From Burkholderia sp. PAMC 26561 (lineage in GTDB: Bacteria; Pseudomonadota; Gammaproteobacteria; Burkholderiales; Burkholderiaceae), in NCBI RefSeq assembly GCF_001557535.2, contig NZ_CP014306.1, positions 3,100,001 through 3,164,000 on the forward strand: DNA of 64,000 nt. The letters run 5' to 3'. A program made the translations under genes and the position numbers. The notes below the pieces were generated by a model, which was not told the origin of the DNA, ran no database searches, and was given only the letters and a program-made list of their open reading frames with translations. Positions 1 to 8,862 of the stretch are shown in pieces; position 1 is the first letter of the stretch, and each line of letters opens with the position of its first letter.

Positions 1-802
1 GCGCGTCGGCTTTTTTCGCGGACATCACGATCACGGCTGCAGCGCCGTCGTTCAGGCCGGACGCATTCGCCGCCGTCACCGTGCCTTCCTTCGAAAACGC
101 CGGTTTCAGCGATGCAAGCGACTCGGCCGTCACGCCGTGGCGCACGAATTCGTCGGTAGCAAAACGCACGGGGTCGCCCTTGCGCTGGGGAATCTCGACG
201 GGCACGATTTCATCGTCGAAACGGCCGGACTTCTGGGCCGCTTCCGCCTTGTTCTGCGACAACGCAGCGAACGCGTCCTGGTCCGCGCGCGAGATGCCGT
301 ATTCCTTCGCGACATTTTCTGCGGTCACACCCATGTGGATGGAGTTGAACGCATCCCACAGGCCGTCGACGATCATCGAATCGATCAGCTTGGCGTCGCC
401 CATGCGAAAACCATCGCGCGAACCCGGCAGCACGTGCGGCGCCGCGCTCATGTTCTCCTGTCCGCCTGCGACCACGATGTCGGCATCGCCGGCAATGATC
501 GCGTTTGCCGCGAGCATCACGGCCTTCAGGCCCGAGCCGCACACCTTGTTGATGGTCATGCCCGGAACCGAATTCGGGAAGCCCGCCTTGATCAGCGCCT
601 GACGCGCTGGATTCTGGCCGGAGCCGGCCGTAAGCACCTGGCCGAGGATCACTTCGCTGATCTGCTCGGGCTTCAGGTTCGCGCGCTCCAGCACCGCGCG
701 CAGCACGATTGCACCGAGATCAGGCGCGGCGATCTTCGCCAGCGACCCGCCGAATTTGCCGACTGCCGTCCGTGCAGCCGATACGATCACTACGTCTGTC
801 AT
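1..802 (-). CDS. phaA: Acetyl-CoA acetyltransferase (beta-ketothiolase), partial
   Basis: Condenses two acetyl-CoA to acetoacetyl-CoA, the first step of polyhydroxybutyrate synthesis, in the cytoplasm. The reading frame opens with ATG at 802 after a good AAAGGA ribosome site and stays open to the window edge, so about 267 N-terminal residues are visible; the C-terminal catalytic His and Cys lie outside. The start reads [20 protein letters not shown], a typical thiolase N-terminus, and [11 protein letters not shown] carries the acyl-accepting Cys near residue 88. It lies directly downstream of phaC on the same strand, 169 bp away, the usual phaC-phaA order in Burkholderiaceae. A general thiolase of fatty-acid or ketone-body metabolism is the alternative, but the neighbour makes phaA likely. 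Confidence 0.9.
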   Translation of the reverse strand, partial: MTDVVIVSAARTAVGKFGGSLAKIAAPDLGAIVLRAVLERANLKPEQISEVILGQVLTAGSGQNPARQALIKAGFPNSVPGMTINKVCGSGLKAVMLAANAIIAGDADIVVAGGQENMSAAPHVLPGSRDGFRMGDAKLIDSMIVDGLWDAFNSIHMGVTAENVAKEYGISRADQDAFAALSQNKAEAAQKSGRFDDEIVPVEIPQRKGDPVRFATDEFVRHGVTAESLASLKPAFSKEGTVTAANASGLNDGAAAVIVMSAKKADA

Positions 803-971
803 TTCCGTTTCCTTTGATAATCGAAAGTGGTAGCCCGCTTCGGGAAGCCTGCTTGACCCTTTGTCTGACGATGCACGCGGCGATCCGGAGAGCGTGCGCG
901 TCGCGTGTAATTACTCGCCTACTGTTGACCTGTCGCAGTTGAAATGCAATCAGGTCTGGTCCGCATGCCGG

Positions 972-2930
972 TCACTGGTCCCGCTGCAGGACGTAGCGTC
1001 CCGGCGCCGGCTCGATCACCGCGAAATCTGCTGACCCCAGTTCCGGCTTCGGCTTTACTTTCTTGCCGCCGTGTCCATCGAGCCAGTCGGTCCAGGTTGT
1101 CCACCAGCTTCCCGGATGCTCGGTCGCGCCTTCGAACCAGTCGTCTGCGTTCTCGGGAAGAGTCTTATCGGTCGTGTCCAGCTTCCAGAAGCTGCGCTTG
1201 TTTTTCGACGGCGGATTGATCACGCCCGCAATATGCCCAGATGCGCCGAGCACGAACGTCTGCGGGCCGGTGAGCAACGGCGCCGATGCGTAGGCCGCCG
1301 TCCACGGCACGATGTGATCCTCGCGCGAGCCATACAGGAACGTGGGCACGTCGATCAGCGACAAATCCACCGGTTCGCCGCAGGCGGTCAACTCGCCGGG
1401 ATTGCGCAGGCGGTTTTCCAGATACGTGTTGCGCAGATACCAGACGAACATCGGCCCGGGAAGATTGGTGGAGTCGCTGTTCCAGTAAAGCAGATCGAAC
1501 GCTTGCGGCGTGCGTCCCTTGAGGTAGTTGTCGACCACGTAGTTCCACACCAGGTCGTTCGGGCGCAGATACGAGAACGTGTTCGCGAACTCCACTCCGC
1601 GCATCAGGCCCGCCGGCGTACCGTCTTTTCCGCCGATGGTCTGTTCGCGCATCTTCACATGCTGTTCATCGATAAAAACATCCAGCACGCCCGTATCCGA
1701 GAAATCGAGCATGGCGGTGAGCAAGGTCATCGATGCCGCCGGATGTTCCCCGCGCGCGGCCAGCACGGCCAAGGCCGTCGCGAGCATGGTGCCGCCCACG
1801 CAGAAGCCGAGCGTGTTGATCTGCTCGCGTCCGCTGATCTGCTTCACCACATCGATAGGCGTAAGCACGCCCTCGTCGATGTAATCGTCCCACGTCTTGT
1901 GCGCAATCGATGCATCCGCATTGCGCCACGAGATCATGAAAACCTGATGACCGGCATCGAGCGCGTGGCCGACGAGCGAACCTTCGGGCTGCAGATCGAG
2001 GATATAAAACTTGTTGATGCAAGGCGGCACGATCAGGAGCGGCCGCTCGCGCACCGTCGCGGTATGCGGCGTGTACTGGATCAATTGCAGCAGGTCGTTC
2101 TCGAACACGACCGAACCCTGGGTGGTCGCGATGTTCTTGCCGACCACGAAGCCCGATTCATCGCTTTGCTGGATCTTGCCGCGCTGCATGTCCGCGAGCA
2201 GATTCATCATGCCTTTCTGCAGGCTCTCGCCGCGGCTTTCGATCAACGCCTTCTGCGCATCCGGATTCAACGCAATGTAATTACTCGGCGATGCTGCCGC
2301 CGCCCATTGCTGCACGGCGAAGCGAATGCGCTCGCGCGTCTTGGCGTCGCCCTCGACCGCTTCCGCAAGTTCCTGCAGATAACGCGCGTTGAGCACGTAC
2401 CACGCGGCCGCGAACGCAAAACCCGGTGTGGCTTGCCAGGCGGCGCCGCTGAAACGCCGGTCTTTCAATGTCGACAAATCGATGCTTTGCGCGCCCGCCT
2501 GCTTCATCAGTTCCGTGGCGTCGCGCGAGAAACTCGCCTGCAATTCCTGCAGGCGTTGCGGCGCAATCGCGGCCGTCGGAATCTTCGGCATGGCCGGCAT
2601 ACCGGGCATCGACGCAAACATGGATTGAATGTTGCCGTTACCGCCGGGAAAACCCGCAAAGCCAGGGATGGCGCCGAAAGCCGCAAACGGATTCGCACCC
2701 GGCGCGCCCGATGACCCCGCATTGGCTTGTGCCGAGAGCTTTTGCCACGACGAAGGATCGGCGACTGAACGCCATGTGTTGAGCCATTGCTCGAACATCT
2801 TTTGCATGGCGGCGGGGTCCGCACCTGGCACGCCGGACGGCGTGCTCGCTGCTGTATCCGCAGCCCCGGCCTTACCCGAAGGACGCGACGAACCCGATGA
2901 AGATGAGGAAGAAGATTTGGAGGCAGCCAT
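972..2930 (-). CDS. phaC: Class I poly(3-hydroxyalkanoate) synthase
   Basis: Polymerises (R)-3-hydroxyacyl-CoA into polyhydroxyalkanoate at the granule surface. The lipase-like box GFCVGG contains the nucleophile Cys (about residue 377); the general-base Asp is in YGSREDHIVPW and the His in LGASGHIAGV, completing the alpha/beta-hydrolase triad known for class I synthases. The N-terminal stretch of about 60 residues is Ser/Pro/Ala-rich and low-complexity, followed by Gly/Met/Pro-rich sequence; this makes it longer (652 aa) than the roughly 590 aa Ralstonia enzyme. I chose ATG at 2930 (MAASKSS) because TAGG lies about 12 nt upstream; an in-frame ATG at 3005 would add 25 residues but has no visible ribosome site. 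It is first in a unit with phaA and has its own candidate promoter at 3094-3123. Confidence 0.93.
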   Translation of the reverse strand: MAASKSSSSSSSGSSRPSGKAGAADTAASTPSGVPGADPAAMQKMFEQWLNTWRSVADPSSWQKLSAQANAGSSGAPGANPFAAFGAIPGFAGFPGGNGNIQSMFASMPGMPAMPKIPTAAIAPQRLQELQASFSRDATELMKQAGAQSIDLSTLKDRRFSGAAWQATPGFAFAAAWYVLNARYLQELAEAVEGDAKTRERIRFAVQQWAAAASPSNYIALNPDAQKALIESRGESLQKGMMNLLADMQRGKIQQSDESGFVVGKNIATTQGSVVFENDLLQLIQYTPHTATVRERPLLIVPPCINKFYILDLQPEGSLVGHALDAGHQVFMISWRNADASIAHKTWDDYIDEGVLTPIDVVKQISGREQINTLGFCVGGTMLATALAVLAARGEHPAASMTLLTAMLDFSDTGVLDVFIDEQHVKMREQTIGGKDGTPAGLMRGVEFANTFSYLRPNDLVWNYVVDNYLKGRTPQAFDLLYWNSDSTNLPGPMFVWYLRNTYLENRLRNPGELTACGEPVDLSLIDVPTFLYGSREDHIVPWTAAYASAPLLTGPQTFVLGASGHIAGVINPPSKNKRSFWKLDTTDKTLPENADDWFEGATEHPGSWWTTWTDWLDGHGGKKVKPKPELGSADFAVIEPAPGRYVLQRDQ

Positions 2931-3093
2931 ATCCGCGTTTGACCTAAGCGTCCCGAAAGACTGAGTTGCTGATAGAGGCGTGACGTGGAGCCGCGTCGGA
3001 TCCATCGCGAGTGAGGTGCCGGAGGTTCAAACGCCCGACGAACGCCCGACCGCGATGATTTGACTTTGCTTACGCCATGCGCTTTTGTGAAAC

Positions 3094-3123
3094 ATTCTTG
3101 CTCCACGGTGCAAGGCGTGTCAA
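3094..3123 (-). promoter_or_regulatory. Candidate sigma-70 promoter of phaC
   Basis: On the minus strand a perfect TTGACA (-35, 3118-3123) is followed 18 nt later by AAGAAT (-10, 3094-3099). This resembles the arrangement described for the Ralstonia eutropha phaC promoter. It lies about 165 nt upstream of the chosen phaC start. Assigned by eye only. Confidence 0.55.
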
Positions 3124-3219
3124 TGCGTCACCTTGATTTTGACGCAGTGCGATATTTTTTTCATCATCGTTTTCCCGATGTAATCAACGGTCCGGACAAT
3201 GAATTATGTTGCGCAACAT
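3124..3219. promoter_or_regulatory. Two inverted repeats upstream of the phaC promoter (candidate operators)
   Basis: TGCGTCA (3124-3130) and TGACGCA (3140-3146) form a perfect 7-bp inverted repeat with a 9-nt spacer, touching the -35 hexamer of the candidate phaC promoter. A second, perfect 14-bp palindrome, ATGTTGCGCAACAT, is at 3206-3219. Both fit transcription-factor sites. PhaR is the obvious candidate for a pha promoter, but I cannot assign the protein from sequence alone. The rest of the 3006-3292 gap shows no gene. Confidence 0.4.
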
Positions 3220-3292
3220 ATAAGTCGCGATAACGCCTCAATGGCGAGCAAGAAATGCGCACTTCTAAGCGCGCGCTGGCCGGGTGAAAAGT

Positions 3293-4159
3293 TCAGTTGG
3301 CAAGCCAGATCATGGCGGCCATACGCCCGGTTGTCCTTTCGCGCCGATACGAAAAGAAACGCTCAGCCTCCGTAACCGTACAATGCGTTCCGCCGTGGAC
3401 GTGCTGCGGCGCAACGCCCGCCAGTTCGAGCCGCAAACGCGCAAGCGCATAGATATCAGCGAGATATTTGTGTTTCTGTTCGCGCGGCGCGAAGGCGGCC
3501 ATGACTGCGTCGCGATGCGCAGGACTGGCGGGGCTTACAAACGCATCGAGCACATCTTCGCCGACCTCGAATGCGCTTGGACCAATTGCCGGTCCAAGCC
3601 ATGCATGCAGCGTTTCCATGCGAGCGCCTGCGAGACTGGCGACGCGCATCGCCGTCTTCTCCACAATGCCGCCAGCAAGTCCGCGCCACCCCGCGTGCGC
3701 CGCGCCCACGGCACGGCCGGCGGTATCGCAAAACAGCACCGGCAAGCAATCGGCCACCATTACCGCGCAGACCACGCCAGGGCGATCGGTCACGGCGGCG
3801 TCGGCCTTGACCGTCGATGAGGGAGAACCCGCGCACCGGTCGATCACTTCGGCCGCGTCTTCGATATCGACGCCGTGAACCTGCTCGAGCCACGCGACAG
3901 GCGCGCCCGTCAACGCGACCACGCGGCGCCGGTTTTCAAGCACCGTGTCAAGAACGTCGCCGGTATGCAACCCGAGGTTCAAACCGCCCTCGCCCTTTGC
4001 TCCGCCGTAAGGCGCTTCGCTCACGCCTCCGTTGCGCGTGGTCGCGAACGCATGAACGCGCTTCGATACCGCCGCAGGCCCGCTCGACCAGTCAGGCCAG
4101 AGACAATCGTCGTGACGAAGCGGCCGAGCTGAAAAACCCGCACGGGAAGTTTCGCTCAT
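3293..4159 (-). CDS. pgeF: Peptidoglycan editing factor / YfiH-type purine nucleoside phosphorylase
   Basis: Member of the DUF152/YfiH (multicopper polyphenol oxidase-like) family. Family members have been described as purine nucleoside phosphorylases/adenosine deaminases, and the E. coli homologue prevents misincorporation of L-Ser into peptidoglycan. Family landmarks: ATTRNGGVSEAPYGG near residue 40, LNLGLHTGD, the central AAHAGWRGLAGGIVE with the metal-binding His, and the C-terminal GTHCTVTEAERFFSYRRE with the Cys/His site. 288 aa is normal length. The start (ATG at 4159) lies only 5 nt after the rluD stop, so the two genes are co-transcribed, an order common in proteobacteria. Confidence 0.88.
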   Translation of the reverse strand: MSETSRAGFSARPLRHDDCLWPDWSSGPAAVSKRVHAFATTRNGGVSEAPYGGAKGEGGLNLGLHTGDVLDTVLENRRRVVALTGAPVAWLEQVHGVDIEDAAEVIDRCAGSPSSTVKADAAVTDRPGVVCAVMVADCLPVLFCDTAGRAVGAAHAGWRGLAGGIVEKTAMRVASLAGARMETLHAWLGPAIGPSAFEVGEDVLDAFVSPASPAHRDAVMAAFAPREQKHKYLADIYALARLRLELAGVAPQHVHGGTHCTVTEAERFFSYRRERTTGRMAAMIWLAN

Positions 4160-4164
4160 CGCCC

Positions 4165-5415
4165 TTATTCCTCGTCGTCATCTTCGTCGTATTCGATCGG
4201 CTGCGATTCATCCCAGCCACCGCGCGCCTGGGCGTCATACCCTTCTTCCTCGATGAAGTCCTCATCTTCCGGATCGAGATCGGTCGATTCATCGCGGCCG
4301 AGTCCGAGTTCAGCCGCCAGCGCCTCGATGTCCTCCGGAACGTCCGCGCGCCAGCTTATCTCGCGGCCCGTGGTCGGGTGAATCAGGCCGAGACGCCAGG
4401 CATGCAGCGCCTGCCGGTTGAAGCCATCGGGCAAAGGCTGCACCGAGCGCTTGCCGCGCGCGTGGCCATAAATCGGGTCGCCGAGCAAGGGATGGCGGAT
4501 ATGCGCGCAATGCACGCGAATCTGGTGCGTGCGGCCGGTATCGAGATCGCAATGCACGGCCGAGACGGGCTGCTGGTTCCACATCGCCCGGTCGATGGTG
4601 CGGTAATGCGTGCGCGCGTACTTCCCCGATGCGCTCTCCACCACGGCCATGCGCGTGCGGTCGCGGGGATCGCGGCCGATGGGGGCATCGATCGTGCCTT
4701 CGTCCGGCATCGTGCCCCACACCAGCGCGACGTAGCGGCGCTTCACCGTGCGCGCCTGCAACTGGCGCGTGAGGATGGTCTGCGCCTCGAGCGTGCGCGC
4801 AACGACCATGAGCCCCGACGTCTCCTTGTCCAGCCGATGCACGATACCCGCGCGCGGCAGGCCGGCTGCGGCATCGCCGTATCTGTAAAGCAGGCCGTTG
4901 AGCAGCGTGCCGCTCCAGTTCCCGGCTGCCGGATGCACGACCATGCCGGCGGGTTTGTTGATGACCACGAGTGCATCGTCTTCATAAACGATGTCGAGCG
5001 GCACCGGCTCGGGCGTGAACGCAAGCTGCTCGGGCAACAGGTCGGGAATCAGCGTGATCGTCGCGCCCAGCGGCACCGGTTGCCGGATCTTTGCAGGCGC
5101 GCCGTCGACCTGCACGCGCTGTGCATCGATCCATGTCTGCAAGCGGCTGCGCGAGAATTCCGGGAACAGCCGCGCCATGACCTTGTCGAGCCGCTCGCCG
5201 GCGTACTCGTCGGGCACGGCAATCGTGCGTGGCGTTTCGGCATCGGCGCGGCGCGCGTGAAGGTTGGTGGATACAGGCGCACCATGCGTTTCGGTTGCAG
5301 AACCGGATGCCGCCGCGGATGCGGTCAAATCGTCCGGACGTGCGTCGTCGGCCGATGCGCTTGGGCTATAATCTTTGCTGCGATCTTTGGTACGACTTGT
5401 ACTTGAGCGGGTCAT
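4165..5415 (-). CDS. rluD: 23S rRNA pseudouridine(1911/1915/1917) synthase
   Basis: Makes three pseudouridines in helix 69 of 23S rRNA. An N-terminal S4-like RNA-binding segment ([19 protein letters not shown], about residues 75-95) precedes the catalytic domain, whose [18 protein letters not shown] holds the catalytic Asp; [20 protein letters not shown] is the second family motif. At 416 aa it is about 90 residues longer than E. coli RluD. The excess is a Ser/Ala/Asp-rich N-terminal tail and a strongly acidic C-terminal tail of about 40 residues ending in DEDDDEE. Only one Met (5415) is available before the domain. Divergent from bamD with 45 bp between start codons. Confidence 0.92.
   Translation of the reverse strand: MTRSSTSRTKDRSKDYSPSASADDARPDDLTASAAASGSATETHGAPVSTNLHARRADAETPRTIAVPDEYAGERLDKVMARLFPEFSRSRLQTWIDAQRVQVDGAPAKIRQPVPLGATITLIPDLLPEQLAFTPEPVPLDIVYEDDALVVINKPAGMVVHPAAGNWSGTLLNGLLYRYGDAAAGLPRAGIVHRLDKETSGLMVVARTLEAQTILTRQLQARTVKRRYVALVWGTMPDEGTIDAPIGRDPRDRTRMAVVESASGKYARTHYRTIDRAMWNQQPVSAVHCDLDTGRTHQIRVHCAHIRHPLLGDPIYGHARGKRSVQPLPDGFNRQALHAWRLGLIHPTTGREISWRADVPEDIEALAAELGLGRDESTDLDPEDEDFIEEEGYDAQARGGWDESQPIEYDEDDDEE
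5367..5372 (+). promoter_or_regulatory. Candidate -10 element for bamD
   Basis: A consensus TATAAT is present about 90 nt upstream of the bamD start, inside the rluD N-terminal coding region. No good -35 is visible, so this is tentative. Confidence 0.3.
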
Positions 5416-5460
5416 TTAGACTGAAAGCTGGGAATTAGCCAGAAAGGCATGAGCTAGAAA

Positions 5461-6345
5461 ATGCAAGCACTGATGCGAGCCGTGAATCAAGCTTTGAAAA
5501 CCGTTTTGAACCCTGTGCGCCAGTTGATCAGGCTATCGTCGAATTCGTCTGTCAGGGTTGCTGCGCTGGCTGCGGGTGCCGTCATTGTCGCAGGCTGCCA
5601 TGGCCTGCCCGAGAAAACCGACGAAACGGCCACGTGGAATAACGGGAAATTATACTCGGAGGCGCAGGATGCGCTGACCGGCGGCGACTTTGGCAAATGC
5701 GCAAAGTATTTCGAGAACCTCGAAGGCCGTGACCCGTTCGGACATTTTGCGCAACAAGCGCAGATCAACGTGGCGTACTGCAACTGGAAGGACGGCGAAA
5801 CCGACTCGGCTGATGCTGCCATCGACCGGTTCATCAAGCTGCATCCGGATCATCCGGACATTGCCTACGCGTATTACCTGAAGGGCATGATCCATTTCAA
5901 CGACGACCTCGGTCTGTTCGGCCGCTTCTCCGGCCAGGACATGAGCGAGCGCGATCCGAAGTCGCTGCGCGAATCCTACGATGCGTTCAAGATCGTTGTC
6001 GACCGTTACCCGCAAAGCAAGTATGCGCCGGATGCAGCCCAGCGCATGCGCTATATCGTGAACGCACTGGCTTCGCATGAGGTTCATGCCGCGGATTATT
6101 ACTATCGGCGTGGTGCTTATGTGGCCGCAATCAACCGCGCGCAACTCGCCATTCGCGAGTACAAGAACGCGCCGGCAACGGAAGATGCACTGCATATCAT
6201 GATGCTGTCGTACGGCAAGCTTGATCAGCCGCAACTGGAAGGCGACACGAAGCGCGTGCTGGCCGCTACGTTCCCCGACAGCCCGTATGTCACCGGCAGG
6301 TCGCGGCCGGGCAAGGACAACAAATCGTGGTGGCAGATCTGGTAA
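5461..6345 (+). CDS. bamD: Outer membrane assembly lipoprotein BamD
   Basis: Essential TPR lipoprotein of the BAM complex that inserts beta-barrel proteins into the outer membrane. The N-terminus is a lipoprotein signal: basic region, hydrophobic AALAAGAVIVAGC with lipobox VAGC (Cys at about residue 45), then TPR repeats, including YSEAQDALTGGDFGKCAKYFENLE, HPDHPDIAYAYYLKG and the YAPDAAQRMRYI region typical of BamD/ComL. 294 aa versus about 245 in E. coli; the difference is mostly a long n-region, so a downstream start (ATG 5473) is possible. It sits between divergent rluD and convergent dinG and is followed by a strong bidirectional terminator, so it is probably monocistronic. Confidence 0.93.
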   Translation: MQALMRAVNQALKTVLNPVRQLIRLSSNSSVRVAALAAGAVIVAGCHGLPEKTDETATWNNGKLYSEAQDALTGGDFGKCAKYFENLEGRDPFGHFAQQAQINVAYCNWKDGETDSADAAIDRFIKLHPDHPDIAYAYYLKGMIHFNDDLGLFGRFSGQDMSERDPKSLRESYDAFKIVVDRYPQSKYAPDAAQRMRYIVNALASHEVHAADYYYRRGAYVAAINRAQLAIREYKNAPATEDALHIMMLSYGKLDQPQLEGDTKRVLAATFPDSPYVTGRSRPGKDNKSWWQIW

Positions 6346-6372
6346 GCAGTTTGATTCGCTGACCGTACCAAC

Positions 6373-6402
6373 AAAAAACCCGGCTTTAAGGCCGGGTTTT
6401 TT
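6373..6402. terminator. Bidirectional intrinsic terminator between bamD and dinG-like gene
   Basis: CCCGGC(6379-6384)-TTTAAG-GCCGGG(6391-6396), flanked by A6 on the left and T6 on the right, gives a terminator usable from both strands between two convergent genes. Confidence 0.85.
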
Positions 6403-6435
6403 ATTTATGTGTTCGGTTGAAAGAATGCGTGTTAC

Positions 6436-8790
6436 TTACTCTTCCGCTTCGGTCACCGCCGTTTCAGGATCGGTGAAGAACGCGCGCACCACCTCTATTT
6501 CACGCGTGCGCTTGAACGGCGGAAGGCTCTGCCAGATGCGCCGGCCGTAAGGTTTATCGACGAGACGGGTGTCGCAGATCATCAGCACACCGCGATCCGT
6601 TTCTGCGCGAATCAGACGCCCCGCGCCCTGCTTGAGCGTGATCACTGCCTGCGGCAACTGGTGCACAGCGAAAGGGCTCAAGCCCTTCTTCGTCAGCGCA
6701 TCGAGTCTCGCCGACAACACGGGATCATCGGGCGGCGCAAAAGGTAGCTTGTCGATGACAACCAGCGACAACGCATCACCGCGCACATCCACGCCTTCCC
6801 AGAAACTCTGGCTGCCAACGAGGATCGCGTTGCCATAAGAACGGAAACGATCGAGCAATTCAGTGCGGCTCGCGTCGCCCTGAACCAGCAACGGATAATC
6901 CCAGCCGCGCCGCTCGATGGTGTCGCGCAGGCGGTTGGCAATGCGATCGACGGCGCGCAAGGTCGTGCACAAGAAAAACACGCCCCCCTTCGATGCTTCG
7001 ATGACAGGCAACGCAGCATCGAACACGGCGTCGGTGAAATTCGGCGACGATGGTTGCGGCAAGTTGCGCGGCACGTACAGCAAGCCCTGCTCGGGGTAGT
7101 CGAAGGGACTGGGCAGCGTCATGGAGCGTCGCGCGTTCAGGCCCATCTGCGCGGCGTAATGGGTGAAGTCGCCGCGCACCGACAAGGTTGCCGATGTGAA
7201 GATCCACGCACGCGGAACGCCCGCGCGCTGCTTCGAAAAGATCGGCGCGACGGACAGCGGCGTTTCGTGCAACTGGACCGTGTGCGAGAACACTTCGATC
7301 CATCGGACCATCTCGTTCGGATCGGCTTTGGCGGCGGCTTCCTTCTCTTGCGCGACGGCCTTTTCCACGGACGTTGGCGGTGCGGTCCAGCCCCCCAGCA
7401 AACCTTGTAATTCCCGTGCCCGGCGCTGCAGCGCGCCCAGCGATTCCGCGCGTTCGGCGTGAGCGTTCAAAGCGGCCGTGAGCGCATCGAGGTGTTCCTC
7501 AAGTGTGTCGAGGGCATCGAATAAAGGATGATCGTCGACGAGCTGGCCGAGCGACATGCGCACCGAATCTTCCCTGAATGCGAGCCGGACGTCCCGCGCC
7601 GCACGTTCGAGCGCGGCGCCGAGCTTGGTCCAGTCGGAGAAGTCACGCGCGTGGCTCAGGCCTTCCGCAACGGCATCGCGTGCGAGTTCCAGGAACTGCG
7701 TGGTCGATACGGTCTCGCCGAAAAACAGCGTCGCCGTCTCGGGAAGCTGATGGGCTTCGTCGAAGATGATGGTGTTGGCGGTCGGCAGCAACTCGGCCAT
7801 GCCGGTGTCGCGGAGCATGACATCGGCGAAAAACAGGTGGTGATTCACTACCACGATGTCCGCCTGCTGCGCCTCGCGCCGCGCCTGCATGACAAAACAT
7901 TCCTTGTACTGCGGGCACTCCTGGCCCAGGCAGTTGTCGCGCGTGGACGTGACCATCGGCCAGACCGGCGAGTTCTCGGGCACGCTCGCGAGTTCGGCTT
8001 TGTCGCCGGTGTGCGTCAGTTTCGCGAAGCGGATGATTTCCTGCAGATGCGCGGTGTCCTGGCGCGTGGGCAAACGGCCGTTATCGGCGGTGCGCTGCAG
8101 GTAGTAATGGCACAGGTAATTCGCGCGGCCCTTGAGCATCGCGACGGAAACCGGCACCGCGAGCGCGTCGCGCACGGTCGGGATGTCGCGCTGGAAAAGC
8201 TGGTCCTGCAAGTGCTTGGTGCCCGTCGATACGATCACCTTGCCGCCCCACAGCATGGCCGGCACGAGATACGCGAAGGTCTTGCCCGTGCCCGTGCCCG
8301 CTTCCACGATCAACGTGTTCTCACCGCCGTCGACGCCCGTGGTTGCGGTGGCCAGGCCGACCTCCTCGCCGCTTTCCTCGACCACGACCGGCGCATCCGA
8401 TGGCCCGAGCTTGCGCGCCGGACGGCGTTGCGCGTCGAACAAGGCGGGTTCGGGCATGGCGCGGCCGGACGCTTCCATCGCGGCCGCGACTGCGCGCGCC
8501 ATTTCGATCTGCGACGCACGCGAGCGATAACCATCGATTTGACGCGCCAGCAGGCCCTCGGCGGCAAAAATCGCGTCGAGTTCGGTGCGGCGCTTCGGTG
8601 CAAGTGTCAGCGAAAGCGATGTGTCGGCGCCACCCGCTTTCGCGGCCGGCTTCAGCACGGATTCCGCGTTGTCTGTGAGGGCGTTGTCGGGCGAATTCAA
8701 GGGGAAGGTTCCTGCTTGTAGCTTGGGCTTTTTTGCCGCGCGTAAGGCAAAACTGTTCGATGCACGCGCCGCTGAATCGCGCGACGCCAT
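6436..8790 (-). CDS. ATP-dependent DNA helicase, DinG/XPD (YoaA-like) family
   Basis: Superfamily 2 helicase of the XPD type, 5'-3' on DNA, acting in damage repair or replication-conflict resolution. Walker A is EAGTGTGKT, the DEAH box is IIFDEAHQL, and the four-Cys Fe-S cluster region includes CLGQECPQYKEC. C-terminal motifs are GSQSFWEGVDVRGD and QGAGRLIRAETDRGVL. The core begins near residue 69 (ELDAIFAAEG). The start is uncertain: ATG at 8790 lies in a 15-bp tandem repeat and has no ribosome site, whereas TTG at 8700 has AGGA 9 nt upstream and would remove a low-complexity 30-residue leader. It follows ydcH on the same strand. DinG proper and YoaA cannot be separated by eye, so no symbol is given. 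Confidence 0.9.
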   Translation of the reverse strand: MASRDSAARASNSFALRAAKKPKLQAGTFPLNSPDNALTDNAESVLKPAAKAGGADTSLSLTLAPKRRTELDAIFAAEGLLARQIDGYRSRASQIEMARAVAAAMEASGRAMPEPALFDAQRRPARKLGPSDAPVVVEESGEEVGLATATTGVDGGENTLIVEAGTGTGKTFAYLVPAMLWGGKVIVSTGTKHLQDQLFQRDIPTVRDALAVPVSVAMLKGRANYLCHYYLQRTADNGRLPTRQDTAHLQEIIRFAKLTHTGDKAELASVPENSPVWPMVTSTRDNCLGQECPQYKECFVMQARREAQQADIVVVNHHLFFADVMLRDTGMAELLPTANTIIFDEAHQLPETATLFFGETVSTTQFLELARDAVAEGLSHARDFSDWTKLGAALERAARDVRLAFREDSVRMSLGQLVDDHPLFDALDTLEEHLDALTAALNAHAERAESLGALQRRARELQGLLGGWTAPPTSVEKAVAQEKEAAAKADPNEMVRWIEVFSHTVQLHETPLSVAPIFSKQRAGVPRAWIFTSATLSVRGDFTHYAAQMGLNARRSMTLPSPFDYPEQGLLYVPRNLPQPSSPNFTDAVFDAALPVIEASKGGVFFLCTTLRAVDRIANRLRDTIERRGWDYPLLVQGDASRTELLDRFRSYGNAILVGSQSFWEGVDVRGDALSLVVIDKLPFAPPDDPVLSARLDALTKKGLSPFAVHQLPQAVITLKQGAGRLIRAETDRGVLMICDTRLVDKPYGRRIWQSLPPFKRTREIEVVRAFFTDPETAVTEAEE

Positions 8791-8862
8791 TCAGCGCGAC
8801 GCCATTCAGCGCGACGCCATTCAGCGCGACGCCTTTCAGCGCGACGCCGTTCAGCGCGCGTC
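8788..8862. repeat. 15-bp tandem repeat, five copies, between ydcH and the helicase gene
   Basis: Unit CATTCAGCGCGACGC: three perfect copies (8788-8802, 8803-8817, 8818-8832), one with one change (8833-8847) and one diverged (8848-8862). Read on the minus strand each perfect unit is GCGTCGCGCTGAATG, so the repeat supplies a stop codon (TGA) and a new ATG every five codons. The diverged copy contains the ydcH stop codon, and the last copy ends in the first available ATG of the helicase frame. Confidence 0.9.

Noticed and set aside
1071-2714. 547-codon plus-strand open frame opposite phaC
   Set aside because: Shadow of phaC; Arg/His-rich with no family signature.
8788-8862. Possible CRISPR-like array
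   Set aside because: Units are 15 bp with no spacers between them; a simple tandem duplication.
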